64,000 bases of DNA from Granulicella sp. (GCA_025357875.1 JANYLK010000218.1:88127-152126), one strand, 5' to 3'. Positions 1 to 9,707 are shown, counted from the first letter of the stretch. Numbers and translations are program-made. Notes: generated from the sequence alone by a model not told the origin.

Positions 1-861
1 CATTGCGCCGCTCTCAAGCCACATCCGAAGCCAGTAGAACTGGTGTGTCCGCACTAGACGCGATGCTCTCGGCTGCATGACGGCAATTGCCGACTCTATG
101 TTCCTCGACATTGAGTCCATGTCCACAACCGACTCAAACGTAGCTTCAATGCCGTCGCACGCACATAAACGTTGCCGTGCCCCCGCCCACTCGACCGGGT
201 CGGTCAGGCCGCTCTGCACGTTGAGCCCGCTCATGCGCCCCATCGCGAAGGCTGCGGAAGCGTCCAGCTGGTAGGCAAACGCCAGGTATAAGATTTGCTT
301 CCCCGCGATACGGATGGGCACGATTCCCAAGGTCTGCGTAAGCAGCCTGGGTACGGCCAGCGCCATCGCTTCCGGATTGAATCCCTCCATTGTTAAGACC
401 GGGCATTGCCACTGGACGCTCAATGCGCGCGTAATATCGCCCTGTGTAAGACCACATTCTTGGATCAGCCAATCGCCGATGCGGCCACTTTTCGCACGCC
501 GCTGCAGATCGAGCGCATGTTGCAGCTCACTATTGGTAATCCGTCCCTGGGCCAGCAGAATCAAACCAAGTGGCATACGGTGGCGATGCCCACCCTGATC
601 GGGAGGAGCTTCGTCGTGTCCTGACTCCCGGCGAATCGCTGCGTTCACAAGTGCTCCCACACATGCGGTGCAACAACCCCACCTTCCTTCGAACATCGGC
701 CTGCGGGAATCTTTCAAGATAGCAAGCCAACTTCGCGAGCAGTTTGGATTGCCACACTGTGCGCGTCCATGCCCGAACTGGTGCGTTCGATGCTGATCGG
801 TGAACGCACGCAACTCGTTCGCTATTTGCTGTCCCGGGTTCAAACTCAAGTTCTTGCCCAT
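1..861 (-). CDS. Cys-rich protein with GspE/MshE N-terminal-like domain, partial (runs off left edge)
   Basis: My own reverse-strand translation from ATG at 861 stays open to position 1 (287 codons): MGKNLSLNPGQQIANELRAF...QCGNPNCSRSWLAILKDSRRPMFEGRWGCCTACVGALVNAAIRRESG...RMPLGLILLAQGRITNSELQHALDLQRRAKSGRIGDWLIQECGLTQGDITRALSVQWQCPVLTMEGFNPEAMALAVPRLLTQTLGIVPIRIAGKQILYLAFAYQLD... The second half resembles T2SSE_N. Absent from the ORF track because there is no stop in the window. Confidence 0.8.
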   Translation of the reverse strand, partial: MGKNLSLNPGQQIANELRAFTDQHRTHQFGHGRAQCGNPNCSRSWLAILKDSRRPMFEGRWGCCTACVGALVNAAIRRESGHDEAPPDQGGHRHRMPLGLILLAQGRITNSELQHALDLQRRAKSGRIGDWLIQECGLTQGDITRALSVQWQCPVLTMEGFNPEAMALAVPRLLTQTLGIVPIRIAGKQILYLAFAYQLDASAAFAMGRMSGLNVQSGLTDPVEWAGARQRLCACDGIEATFESVVDMDSMSRNIESAIAVMQPRASRLVRTHQFYWLRMWLESGAM

Positions 862-877
862 GCCCGCCTCGATAAGC

Positions 878-1195
878 CTAGAACAAGCAGCGGATGGTCT
901 CTAGCCGTAGCTGCGGTTCAGCGACTTCGCTGACGAGCAGGGCGAAGTTTCCTTCTACGATGACAACCTCGCCCCGAGCTACGATCCTATCGCCAACCAC
1001 AAGGTCCACCGGCTCGTTGACATGTCGATTCAGCTCAAGTACGTCTCCCAGCCCGAGTGCAAGTACATCCTTCAGGGCTAGCTCTCGGGAGCCGAACTGC
1101 AGGGTTGCATCCAGTTCGATCTCCATGAGGAGATCGCGCGCAGAGACAGTGGGCGTTTCCGCTCCTGGTTCGTGTTCCGAATTAGTTTCGTTCAT
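878..1195 (-). CDS. fliN: Flagellar motor switch protein FliN
   Basis: SpoA domain: MEIELDATLQFGSRELALKDVLALGLGDVLELNRHVNEPVDLVVGDRIVARGEVVIVEGNFALLVSEV. Confidence 0.9.
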   Translation of the reverse strand: MNETNSEHEPGAETPTVSARDLLMEIELDATLQFGSRELALKDVLALGLGDVLELNRHVNEPVDLVVGDRIVARGEVVIVEGNFALLVSEVAEPQLRLETIRCLF

Positions 1196-1266
1196 AGCAA
1201 CTCCCTCGTAGTCGGGTGATCAATAGGCCGCGCACCATATGGCAAGAACTATGGCTACCACACGAT

Positions 1267-2265
1267 TTATTGCAAGGACCGCACTTCCGCGTCCATGGCA
1301 TGACCCTTGACCTGGGCTCCGCGATGCTCGCCAGAGCACACGGGAAGAGCTCGAAACAGAGGCAGCCCGCCGACACGAAACTCGGCATTGGAGTGACGTG
1401 GAAGAGGCAGCCTCAACACTTTGCCCGGGGTGAGGGCCGCCAGGTCACCAGCGTTCAAACGCATGGGGGGAAATTGGAGCACTCCGCCGAATTGTGCCTC
1501 GGCCATCAGCAGGCTCATTCTCGCGCGCGCCTCCAACGATCTGCGCCGGGGCCGATCGCGATCTGCAATCAGCCTGCGAAGAATCGTATTCAGGACAACT
1601 GCGGGCAGGCATAGATTCAACGAACCCTGGGCCTCGGGCATGCGTATTTCGAAGCTGACGCATAGAACTTTTTCCGTACCCGGCATCAAACGCAAAACCT
1701 GGGCTTCCATCTCCCGCTTGTCGAGCGCAAATGTGAGACCCACCGGTTGCCACGCAAGGTTTAGTTCGCGCAGAATAATTTCCATGACTGAGAAAAGGAT
1801 CGCGTCCTCGATGTCCGTGGGCTCTCTCAATGCGCCCGCACGTCCTACCCCTCCGAGCAGCAGGTCGACAATCGGTGGCGCCATCGACAGGTCTAACTGC
1901 AAAGCGCCCATCACATCGAGAGGCTCTAACCGGGCAGAACAGACGTAGGCCGGATCAGGAATTCGTTCCGTAAACTCTGAATACATCATTTGTTCGGCTG
2001 AGGCGAGAGTGACCTCAAACCGAGTACGAAGCCACGCGCCGAGGTTGTGTGTCAGGTTACGGGCAAATAAATCGTTCACCGTGCTTATCGCCTGCATTTG
2101 GTCATTGCTGATCTGTCCGGCGCGACTGAAATTGTACGGCTCTGCCTTATGTTGCGGTTCGGAACTTGTGCTCACGGTCGCCGCTTGCTCCTGCTCTTTC
2201 TCCACGGCTTCCCGAGCCACCGCAAACATTGAGTCGATCTCGTCCTGTTCCAGATGCTTCTCCAT
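1267..2265 (-). CDS. fliM: Flagellar motor switch protein FliM
   Basis: MEKHLEQDEIDSMFAVAR...FARNLTHNLGAWLRTRFEVTLASAEQMMYSEF, typical FliM. Confidence 0.93.
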   Translation of the reverse strand: MEKHLEQDEIDSMFAVAREAVEKEQEQAATVSTSSEPQHKAEPYNFSRAGQISNDQMQAISTVNDLFARNLTHNLGAWLRTRFEVTLASAEQMMYSEFTERIPDPAYVCSARLEPLDVMGALQLDLSMAPPIVDLLLGGVGRAGALREPTDIEDAILFSVMEIILRELNLAWQPVGLTFALDKREMEAQVLRLMPGTEKVLCVSFEIRMPEAQGSLNLCLPAVVLNTILRRLIADRDRPRRRSLEARARMSLLMAEAQFGGVLQFPPMRLNAGDLAALTPGKVLRLPLPRHSNAEFRVGGLPLFRALPVCSGEHRGAQVKGHAMDAEVRSLQ

Positions 2266-2309
2266 CTTCCCTCCGTTTACTACCTAGTCAGCCCGAAACA
2301 TCCGCTTCT

Positions 2310-4415
2310 TCAACCAATCGTGCCAATGCTCTTTACTCTCACTACGGGCGGGATCTCTGCTGGGGACAACACCGTCACTCCAGGAAGGAAAGGCTCCAGC
2401 CAACGCCGCATGTGATATCGCGCCGGACTTGGTATCAGGAGCACAGGAAGGGCCGTTGTTGGGCCGCCTCCGGTGAGACGCTTAACAGATTCCACGATCT
2501 TGCGCAGGAAGGCAGCCGGAGCAGTTTTGGCACCATCGCCCAACAGACGCAAGCCGCTCTCCGGGTCAAAAGTTGCGACAATCTCCTGTTCGAGCGCCGA
2601 GGCGAGTACAAGCACACGCAGGCCACCCTCTGGGTCGAGCAAAGAATGCACAAGTGCGCGGCCGAGAGCCTGGCGAACTGTCTCCACCAGATGTACCGTA
2701 TTCTTCGATATCTGCGCCGCGTCGACAAGGACGTCGAGAATTGCTCCCAGGTCGCGGATGGAAACCTGCTCTTGCAGGAGTTGTTGCAAAACTTTCTGGA
2801 CCTCGCCCAGCGTCATCAGTTTTGGCACGAGTTCCTCGACCAACTTGGGATGGCTCTCGTTCATCGTGTCCAGCAATCGCTTGACCTCCTGACGCCCGAG
2901 CAGCTCATGCGCATGCTTGCGAATTAGTTCGCCGACATGGGTTGCGATGACCGTTGTCTGATCGACCACAGAATACCCCGCCGCCATGGCCTGCTCCTCG
3001 AGGCCCGGGGCAATCCAGCGGGCGGCCACGCCGAACGCGGGTTCATGAGTGACGATCCCAGCGATTGGCCGAGCGGTGGGGTCTCCATTAACTGCGAGCA
3101 CGCAGTTCTGCTCGGTCTGCCATCTACCAATCTCGATGCCACGTAATGAAAACACATACTCCCTCGGATTGAGTCGCAGATTGTCGGCGATGTGGACCGG
3201 TGGCACGATGAAGCCCAGTTCCGTGGCTAAGTGGCGGCGTAAGCCCCGGACACGGTTCAACATCTGGCCTCCCTGTTTCTCGTCCACGAGTGAGATCAAC
3301 TGGAACCCGATCTCAAGCGTCAGCTCATCCATCTTCAGCAAGCCGGCCAGGTTATCGCCTGGAGTCACTCCTGCGACGGCGACCGTCTTAGTGCTACCGG
3401 ACAGAATCTCTGCTGCCTCATCTGACGTACTCTCTTCCGGGATTCGACGCGCTATCATCCCGACCCCACCTGCCATCAGAAGGAAAGCCAGTGTTGGCAT
3501 TCCGGGAACCAGAGACAGAACCACAAGGACGCCGCATGCTATCCATAACGTATTCCGGCGTGCGAACAATTGCGTTCGCAATTCGTCGTCGAGTTGCCCT
3601 GACGACGAAGCCCGAGTCAGCACCATTCCGCCCGCAACCGTTACCAGCAGGCTCGGAATCATGGTGACAAGACCATCGCCGACGGTAAGGATCGTATAGG
3701 TCTTCACTGCTGTCATCAGGTCGGTGCCTTGTTGCAGCACGCCGATCGCAAGGCCGGCAACGATGTTGATCGCGGTAATCAGAATAGTCGCCAGCGAATC
3801 TCTCTGGTTGAACTTCGCGGCTCCATCCATGGCACCGTAAAACTCCGCTTCGCGAGCGATCGCCTCACGCCGCCGCCGTGCTCCATGTTCATCGATCAGG
3901 CCAGCGTTCATGTCGGCGTCGATAGCCATCTGCTTGCCTGGGAGAGCGTCAAGGGTGAATCTAGCGGTAACTTCGGCGGTCCTCACCGCACCGTGACTGA
4001 CGACGAGAAACTGGATCGCAATGAGCGCTAGAAACAGGACGAAACCGACTACATAATTCCCTCCTACGACAAACTGTCCAAATGACTCAATCATGCTGCC
4101 GGCCGCGTGCGTACCCTCGTGACCGTGCAGCAGGATTCTCCGGCTGGACGCGATGTTGAGGGACAGACGGAACAGGGTGAGCAGGAGCAATAAGGTGGGA
4201 AAGACGCTGAAATCAACTGCGCGTCGTACCTGGATCGCAGTGAGGAAGACGATGACAGAGGCCGTCATCGAGGCTACCAGGAGGACGTCCAGCACGAAGC
4301 TTGGCACCGGAATCAGCATGACGAATACCATGCTGATTGCTACGATCGGAAGAAGCAGCGCGTTGCGTTTCGCCTTGGTCCAGCCAACTGTAGAGGATGT
4401 AGATTTCGTGGTCAG
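2310..4415 (-). CDS. flhA: Flagellar biosynthesis protein FlhA (start probably CTG at 4415; the ORF track starts at ATG 4331)
   Basis: FlhA motifs: DFSVFPTLLLLLTLFRLSLNIASSRRILLHGHEG, GKQMAIDADMNAGLIDEHGARRRREAIAREAEFYGAMDGAAKF. In-frame upstream extension LTTKSTSSTVGWTKAKRNALLLPIVAIS completes the first TM segment. Confidence 0.93.
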   Translation of the reverse strand: MTTKSTSSTVGWTKAKRNALLLPIVAISMVFVMLIPVPSFVLDVLLVASMTASVIVFLTAIQVRRAVDFSVFPTLLLLLTLFRLSLNIASSRRILLHGHEGTHAAGSMIESFGQFVVGGNYVVGFVLFLALIAIQFLVVSHGAVRTAEVTARFTLDALPGKQMAIDADMNAGLIDEHGARRRREAIAREAEFYGAMDGAAKFNQRDSLATILITAINIVAGLAIGVLQQGTDLMTAVKTYTILTVGDGLVTMIPSLLVTVAGGMVLTRASSSGQLDDELRTQLFARRNTLWIACGVLVVLSLVPGMPTLAFLLMAGGVGMIARRIPEESTSDEAAEILSGSTKTVAVAGVTPGDNLAGLLKMDELTLEIGFQLISLVDEKQGGQMLNRVRGLRRHLATELGFIVPPVHIADNLRLNPREYVFSLRGIEIGRWQTEQNCVLAVNGDPTARPIAGIVTHEPAFGVAARWIAPGLEEQAMAAGYSVVDQTTVIATHVGELIRKHAHELLGRQEVKRLLDTMNESHPKLVEELVPKLMTLGEVQKVLQQLLQEQVSIRDLGAILDVLVDAAQISKNTVHLVETVRQALGRALVHSLLDPEGGLRVLVLASALEQEIVATFDPESGLRLLGDGAKTAPAAFLRKIVESVKRLTGGGPTTALPVLLIPSPARYHMRRWLEPFLPGVTVLSPAEIPPVVRVKSIGTIG

Positions 4416-5551
4416 CGTACTCCTCCGGCGAGGTGGACGGGTGCCGGTCGCAAAGTGTGCGCCTTCGCCGACTCATCGGCTGCCTTGCGATCGCGAGCAG
4501 CCTTCTCGACTTGCTGGCGATACAGGAAGGCTAATATTCCCGCTACCGCCGCGTATAGTTCGTATGGGATTGATTGTCCTTCGTCCACAGACTTGTAGAG
4601 GGATCGGGCCAAGGGAGGGTTTTCGATGATCGGAACGCCCGCCCAGCGCGCCTCCTCGCGTATTTTGTATGCATGCAGATTGCGCCCTTTGACGAGGACC
4701 GTGGGCGCTAACATCGACTCGAAGCTGAACTCAAGCGCGACTGCGTAATGTGTCGGGTTGGTGATCACAACGCTTGCGCGCGATACGTCGGCTTTCACCT
4801 TGCGGCGACGCATCGCATTTTGAATTCTGCGAATTCGTCCCTTGACCTGCGGATTGCCCATCGTTTCCTTGATTTCGTCGCGCATCTCCTGCTTGCTCAT
4901 GCGCAACTTCTTGTTCCACGCCACCCGCTCCATCGCGTAGTCCAACGCGGACCACGCCACCATCACCCATGCCGTCTTCACCGCCAGTCCAAAGCATGCG
5001 TCTAAAGTGGCGGGCAAGCGTGCTGTGCTCATGACCGGCATCGGGAGAATGAGTGCTTTGAGCGCTTTGATTCCGAGCGCGATCACGACTGCCGCGGGGA
5101 GCAATGACTTCACCAGACGAGTCACGGAACGAAGGCTAAAGATATTTCCGAGATTTGTTATAGGGTTCAGCCGTTCGATCTTAAAGCCCATGGATTCGCC
5201 GTGAATCTGCAGACCACCCGACTGGCCCACACCTGCCGCAAGGGTTGCGGTGAAACTGGCAACGAGGATAAGCCCTACCGGCAAGAGTGACGGCAAGAGA
5301 ATCTTCATTCCCTGCAGCATCAGAACACGATCCATGCCGACCTCCTGCAAGTCCCCTATACCCAGCTTTAGACTGCGCACGTAAGCCCCATCCCACGCGG
5401 AGAGGAACTGTTTCGTCATAGTTCCAAGCATCAGTACTCCCACCAGCATTGACATGGAGCTCATAAGTTCGCGACTGCGGACTACGTCACCTTTTTTGCG
5501 TGCTTTTTCCTTGCGCTGCTCGGTTGCCTGCTCTGTACCCTTTTCGCTCAC
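4412..5551 (-). CDS. flhB: Flagellar biosynthesis protein FlhB
   Basis: VSEKGTEQATEQRKEKARKKGDVVRSREL... and autocleavage motif VVITNPTHYAVALEF. GTG start overlaps the FliR stop (GTGA); the longer 5932 start is not supported. Confidence 0.93.
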   Translation of the reverse strand: MSEKGTEQATEQRKEKARKKGDVVRSRELMSSMSMLVGVLMLGTMTKQFLSAWDGAYVRSLKLGIGDLQEVGMDRVLMLQGMKILLPSLLPVGLILVASFTATLAAGVGQSGGLQIHGESMGFKIERLNPITNLGNIFSLRSVTRLVKSLLPAAVVIALGIKALKALILPMPVMSTARLPATLDACFGLAVKTAWVMVAWSALDYAMERVAWNKKLRMSKQEMRDEIKETMGNPQVKGRIRRIQNAMRRRKVKADVSRASVVITNPTHYAVALEFSFESMLAPTVLVKGRNLHAYKIREEARWAGVPIIENPPLARSLYKSVDEGQSIPYELYAAVAGILAFLYRQQVEKAARDRKAADESAKAHTLRPAPVHLAGGVR

Positions 5552-6345
5552 GATGCCACCAGCTTTGCTGCCTGATCCAGCAGAGCACTGAAATGCCGCT
5601 CGATCCAGGCGGGCCAGACCGCGAGTGATCCAATCAGCACGGCGTACGAGGCGAGTGTTTTGAGTGGAATGCTCACCACCATTACAGGGAGTTGGGGCGA
5701 GAGCTTTCCAACCAGCGCTACTACAATTTCCACAGTGAGAGCTGCTGCAATGACAGGGGCCGCAAGTTGCAGGCCAGCAAGAAACACGCCACCGGTCATT
5801 GCTGCAAGTGCAACACCGGTCTCTGCCTTCATTACAGCCTGGCCCACCGGGACCACCGCAAAACTGCGCATTACGGCAGCCAGTAGCGAACGGTCTAGCC
5901 CAGCGCCGATCAGCACCAGCAGTCCAAGCCAACTCAGTAACTGGCCCAGCACTGGTGTTTGAATATTGCTGTTCGGATCCATCAGGTTGACCAGGGAGAA
6001 ACTGAACTCCATTCCAAGCATCTGCCCCGCAAACATCAGTGTTTCGAGGATGAGGCTCAGTGCGAATCCGAACGTGAGGCCAACCGCTAGTTCTCCAAGC
6101 AGGCTCGCCATGTCTAACTCGACACGCGCGTGTGGCAGGGTTCCCACAACTGGGGCAAGCAATACTGTTATTGCGATAACAAAACCCGCCTTGATGCGTG
6201 GCGCGATGGCTGCCGAAGAGAACATCGGAGCGAACACCATCAGACCGCTAATGCGCACCATGACGAGCACACCTGCTGAGAGGTACCTTGGCCAGTCCGC
6301 AAGCTGCCTGCCCGTCAACATCGTCGCTGCGTCCTGAAGCTGCAT
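5548..6345 (-). CDS. fliR: Flagellar biosynthesis protein FliR
   Basis: Polytopic protein in canonical place; RISGLMVFAPMFSSAAIAPRIKAGFVIAITVLLAPV. Confidence 0.9.
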   Translation of the reverse strand: MQLQDAATMLTGRQLADWPRYLSAGVLVMVRISGLMVFAPMFSSAAIAPRIKAGFVIAITVLLAPVVGTLPHARVELDMASLLGELAVGLTFGFALSLILETLMFAGQMLGMEFSFSLVNLMDPNSNIQTPVLGQLLSWLGLLVLIGAGLDRSLLAAVMRSFAVVPVGQAVMKAETGVALAAMTGGVFLAGLQLAAPVIAAALTVEIVVALVGKLSPQLPVMVVSIPLKTLASYAVLIGSLAVWPAWIERHFSALLDQAAKLVAS

Positions 6346-6354
6346 AGGTTTCGC

Positions 6355-6624
6355 TTATCCCAGATACCGGTGGAAGTCGGTCCACAGCCCTATGGTGTAG
6401 TTGACCAAGCGGCCAACCAGCCATGGCATGGTCACGACGGTGACGACAAAGACCACAAGCAGACGCGGCACAACGGTGAGAGTTTGCTCTTGTACGCTAG
6501 TGAGAGTCTGTAGGACGCTTAGAAGCACACTGATAAGGCATGCGGCAATGAGTACGGGAGCACTGATTATCATCGCTTCGATCAGCAGCTTTCGCGCAAT
6601 TTCGGCTGCCATGTCAGGTCCCAT
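6355..6624 (-). CDS. fliQ: Flagellar biosynthesis protein FliQ
   Basis: 89 aa with two TM segments; LISVLLSVLQTLTSVQEQTLTVVPRLL. Confidence 0.92.
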   Translation of the reverse strand: MGPDMAAEIARKLLIEAMIISAPVLIAACLISVLLSVLQTLTSVQEQTLTVVPRLLVVFVVTVVTMPWLVGRLVNYTIGLWTDFHRYLG

Positions 6625-6639
6625 ATCCGGTCATCCTTT

Positions 6640-7602
6640 CTAGAAGCTTTTCAGCAGTGAACCTGCCAGAAGGTTCCATCCATCTACCATCACAAACAGC
6701 AGAATTTTTACTGGAGTCGAGATCACGACCGGCGGCAGCTGCATCATGCCAACTGAGGTGGTAATGCTCGCAATTGCAAGATCCACCAGCAAGAATGGCA
6801 GGAAGAGCACGGCGCCGATCTGAAATCCTGCCTTCAACTCGCTGAGCATGTAGGCCGGGACCACAACTTGCATTGGTAGATCCTGAGCCGTCTTCGGTCT
6901 GGTGGCCATCCCTGCGGATGCGAAGAGCGAGAGATCTTTTACCCGTGCATATCGCAGCATGTAACTCTTGACAGGTGCTGCCCCTAACTCCAAAGCTTGT
7001 TCCCCGGTTATGGTTCCAGAGCGATATGGAGCCAGGGCTTGCTGGTCAACTTGTAACATGACAGGTTGCATGAGAAACCACGTCATCATCAAACCAAGCC
7101 CCATCAAGACCTGATTGGATGGAGCGGTTTGCGTGCCAAGCGCCTGGCGCAGGAAGTGAAAGACCACCAACAGCCTGACCATGGGCGTCATCGAAAGAAG
7201 TAATGCTGGCAGAAGAGTCAGCAGCGTAAGGCCAATGACGATCGACCACGGCACGCTCTGGCCACTATTCAACTGGCCGGCTATGCTGTCGAACCCCAAA
7301 GGAGGGGCAACCGGAGCCGGGACAGCGGGCAAGGGCTTCTTTGCAGCGACGAGTGAACCACGCTTGGCGCCTGCGGAGATTGCCACCCGAACAGGCTTTC
7401 CCACGTCACGTGACGCACGATTGGCCCAGAAGGCTTGGGCGACCGCCGAGGAAGTGGGAGCAGATTGCTGGTCGCTTTGGCACGAGGCAGCCCTTGGGGA
7501 TACGAGCAGCGCCAGTATCGCGGTAACGACCGTGAACATCATCGATTTTGGCCAGATTCGACAAGGGTTCATTGGCTCCAGCCTGATTGGGACGGCTCGC
7601 AC
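6640..7602 (-). CDS. fliP: Flagellar biosynthesis protein FliP
   Basis: LSMTPMVRLLVVFHFLRQALGTQTAPSNQVLMGLGLMMTWFLM; VPAYMLSELKAGFQIGAVLFLPFLLVDLAIASITTSVGMMQLPP. Confidence 0.95.
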   Translation of the reverse strand: MRAVPIRLEPMNPCRIWPKSMMFTVVTAILALLVSPRAASCQSDQQSAPTSSAVAQAFWANRASRDVGKPVRVAISAGAKRGSLVAAKKPLPAVPAPVAPPLGFDSIAGQLNSGQSVPWSIVIGLTLLTLLPALLLSMTPMVRLLVVFHFLRQALGTQTAPSNQVLMGLGLMMTWFLMQPVMLQVDQQALAPYRSGTITGEQALELGAAPVKSYMLRYARVKDLSLFASAGMATRPKTAQDLPMQVVVPAYMLSELKAGFQIGAVLFLPFLLVDLAIASITTSVGMMQLPPVVISTPVKILLFVMVDGWNLLAGSLLKSF

Positions 7603-7994
7603 GGAGATTTGATCACCTGATGTGAGTGGGGCCTGACTTCGCCGATTAAGCGCGATCCTGTGCTTCTAAAGTGTTGAGGGCTCAGCTCCACGATCGAATG
7701 GACACTGTCGCCGCCGGCCCCAACTAGATATTCCATACCATCGCATTTCACCAGCATCAATTGACGTTTGCCACCGAGCTGCAGGGTTTCGATCAGATGC
7801 ATTCTCTTGTCTGTACGAGCTCTCCCGAGGTTTCCAAGACCGCTGGTGAGGACTTTCTGAATCCATACCAATAGCGAAGCCTCATGGCCGGGCTGTGTGT
7901 TGCTTGCCTCTTTGATTTCCGTTTCGGTGCCAGTACTTTTCAACATTGGATGGTCTGCTTTCCTGGGCAACGTTTCAGCCGTAGCTCTCGACAT
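7569..7994 (-). CDS. fliO: FliO-like flagellar protein
   Basis: Position upstream of fliP; core LIETLQLGGKRQLMLVKCDGMEYLVGAGGDSVHSIVEL. Exact start uncertain. Confidence 0.65.
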   Translation of the reverse strand: MSRATAETLPRKADHPMLKSTGTETEIKEASNTQPGHEASLLVWIQKVLTSGLGNLGRARTDKRMHLIETLQLGGKRQLMLVKCDGMEYLVGAGGDSVHSIVELSPQHFRSTGSRLIGEVRPHSHQVIKSPCEPSQSGWSQ

Positions 7995-7998
7995 GGTC

Positions 7999-8337
7999 CT
8001 ATGCCAGTCTTGTCAATCGCAGAGCCATGCGCTGTTCTACTACCTCGAACTCGCCCCAACCTATCTGAAGCGGTCCGACATTTAGCGGCACGTCTTCCGA
8101 CGATTTCCAAATACTTACCACGGTCTGGCCGCAACGAAGGCCAAGCAGACCACTTACCTTGAATCCACGTAATGGAATGCTGACCGCGAGCATCACCGGA
8201 AGACGCGCAATCATCGGCCACGCGAGATGTTCTTCCATGGGCGGGATGGAGTGCGCTGGCAATGCAGACTGGCCGATAGCGGCTATCTCTCTGCCGCTGC
8301 TTGCATTAGCAATCACCTGTGTATTCATGTCAGCCAT
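7999..8337 (-). CDS. Second FliN/SpoA-domain protein
   Basis: SpoA-like C-terminus: LPVMLAVSIPLRGFKVSGLLGLRCGQTVVSIWKSSEDVPLNVGPLQIGWGEFEVVEQRMALRLTRL. Confidence 0.75.
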   Translation of the reverse strand: MADMNTQVIANASSGREIAAIGQSALPAHSIPPMEEHLAWPMIARLPVMLAVSIPLRGFKVSGLLGLRCGQTVVSIWKSSEDVPLNVGPLQIGWGEFEVVEQRMALRLTRLA

Positions 8338-8471
8338 AACCTAATTGGTGCACGAGTCAGGCCAACAATCCTGGAGCTACATTAGCGATCTTTCACATCG
8401 GATTGGACCGCGCTGCCGGCAAAAGCATCACGGTCCTTCAGGGTGACCACCATCCACGTCCCTATAGATCG

Positions 8472-9707
8472 CTAGCGGATCATATTAATGGTCTCCTGTG
8501 TCACCGTATCAAACGTTGTCACCGTCTTTGAGTTCGCTTCGAACGCTCGTTGCGTAACGATCAGGTTTGCAAACTCGGTCGAGATGTCTACGTTCGACTG
8601 TTCCAAGGTGTCGTCTTTGATGGAACCGCGTCCACCCGCGCCCGGCGCGCCCACTGTCGCCGCACCTGATGCCGCTGTCGTCTGGTAGTTGTTGCCACCT
8701 TCGATGGTGAGGCCCTCAACGTTGGTCACCGAGGCGACCGCGATCTGACCGACAGTCTGAGTCTGGCCGTTCGAGAATGAAGCCGAGATCACTCCCGCCG
8801 AGTTTACCGAGAAATCCTTGTACGAGCCGCTTGCGAAGCCGTCCTGATTGCTCGTGGTCGCAGTGGATGTGCCTACCGTCTGTCCAATCTGTGGTGCTCC
8901 GCTTGAGCTATAAAGTTTCCAATTGAACGTCATTGCGCTCGCGCCGTCCGACATTCCCGGAAAAGTTATGCCTGCTACGTTTGCTGCGGGAGTCACAAGA
9001 GCGCCCGACGAGTTGAAGGTCAACGTGCCAGTCGTGTTTACCGGTATGCTTCCCGTCGTCATATCACCTGGCGGCATGGAAATCACGTAATTCCATGTAT
9101 TGTCCGCTGTCTTGGTAAAGTTCACCGATACCGCATGGCTGGTTCCAAGGGAGTCGTACATCGTGATGGTGGTCGAGAACGGCCCACCGATTGCCGTCGC
9201 AGCATCCAGGTTGCCCGTAAACCCGAAGTTCTGCGTGGCCTGTGCCCCCTGAGTTGCGTCGACTGGAATCTGTAGCGCCGTGAGCGGCGTGTTGGTATTG
9301 ACGACGCCATTGGCCGCGGCATATCCCATGACGCTATCTCCGCCGGTTGTGGTGAGATTGCCGCTCTGATCCAGTTGGAAATTTCCGGCGCGTGTCAGTT
9401 GCTGGATGCCCTGATGGTTAACCACAAAAAAGCCGCTGCCATTGAGAGCCATGTCGGTTGCATTGGTCGTGGTAGCCAGCGAGCCCCCGGTGAAGTTGGT
9501 GTTCGTCCCGGCAACTTGCGTACCCAGACCCACCTGGAGCGCATTCCCGGAACCCGTGTTCCCGATGTTTTGATAGAACAAGTCGGAGAAGCTTGTCGTT
9601 TGACCTTTGAAGGCAGTGGTGTTGAGATTCGCGAGATTGTTTCCGATCGTATTGAGCGCGACCGAGTTCGCCTCAAGTCCTGTAAGTGCAATTGAAAAAG
9701 ATGGCAT
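8472..9707 (-). CDS. flgE: Flagellar hook protein FlgE
   Basis: MPSFSIALTGLEANSVALNTIGNNLANLNTTAFKGQTTSFSDLFYQ ... C-term LEQSNVDISTEFANLIVTQRAFEANSKTVTTFDTVTQETINMIR. Confidence 0.95.
   Translation of the reverse strand: MPSFSIALTGLEANSVALNTIGNNLANLNTTAFKGQTTSFSDLFYQNIGNTGSGNALQVGLGTQVAGTNTNFTGGSLATTTNATDMALNGSGFFVVNHQGIQQLTRAGNFQLDQSGNLTTTGGDSVMGYAAANGVVNTNTPLTALQIPVDATQGAQATQNFGFTGNLDAATAIGGPFSTTITMYDSLGTSHAVSVNFTKTADNTWNYVISMPPGDMTTGSIPVNTTGTLTFNSSGALVTPAANVAGITFPGMSDGASAMTFNWKLYSSSGAPQIGQTVGTSTATTSNQDGFASGSYKDFSVNSAGVISASFSNGQTQTVGQIAVASVTNVEGLTIEGGNNYQTTAASGAATVGAPGAGGRGSIKDDTLEQSNVDISTEFANLIVTQRAFEANSKTVTTFDTVTQETINMIR

Noticed and set aside
2166-2927. 253-aa plus-strand ORF overlapping FliM/FlhA
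   Set aside because: Antisense to well-conserved flagellar genes with no recognisable motif.
5552-5932. N-terminal extension of the FlhB ORF
   Set aside because: Overlaps FliR out of frame; the conserved FlhB start is GTG 5551 in a GTGA overlap.
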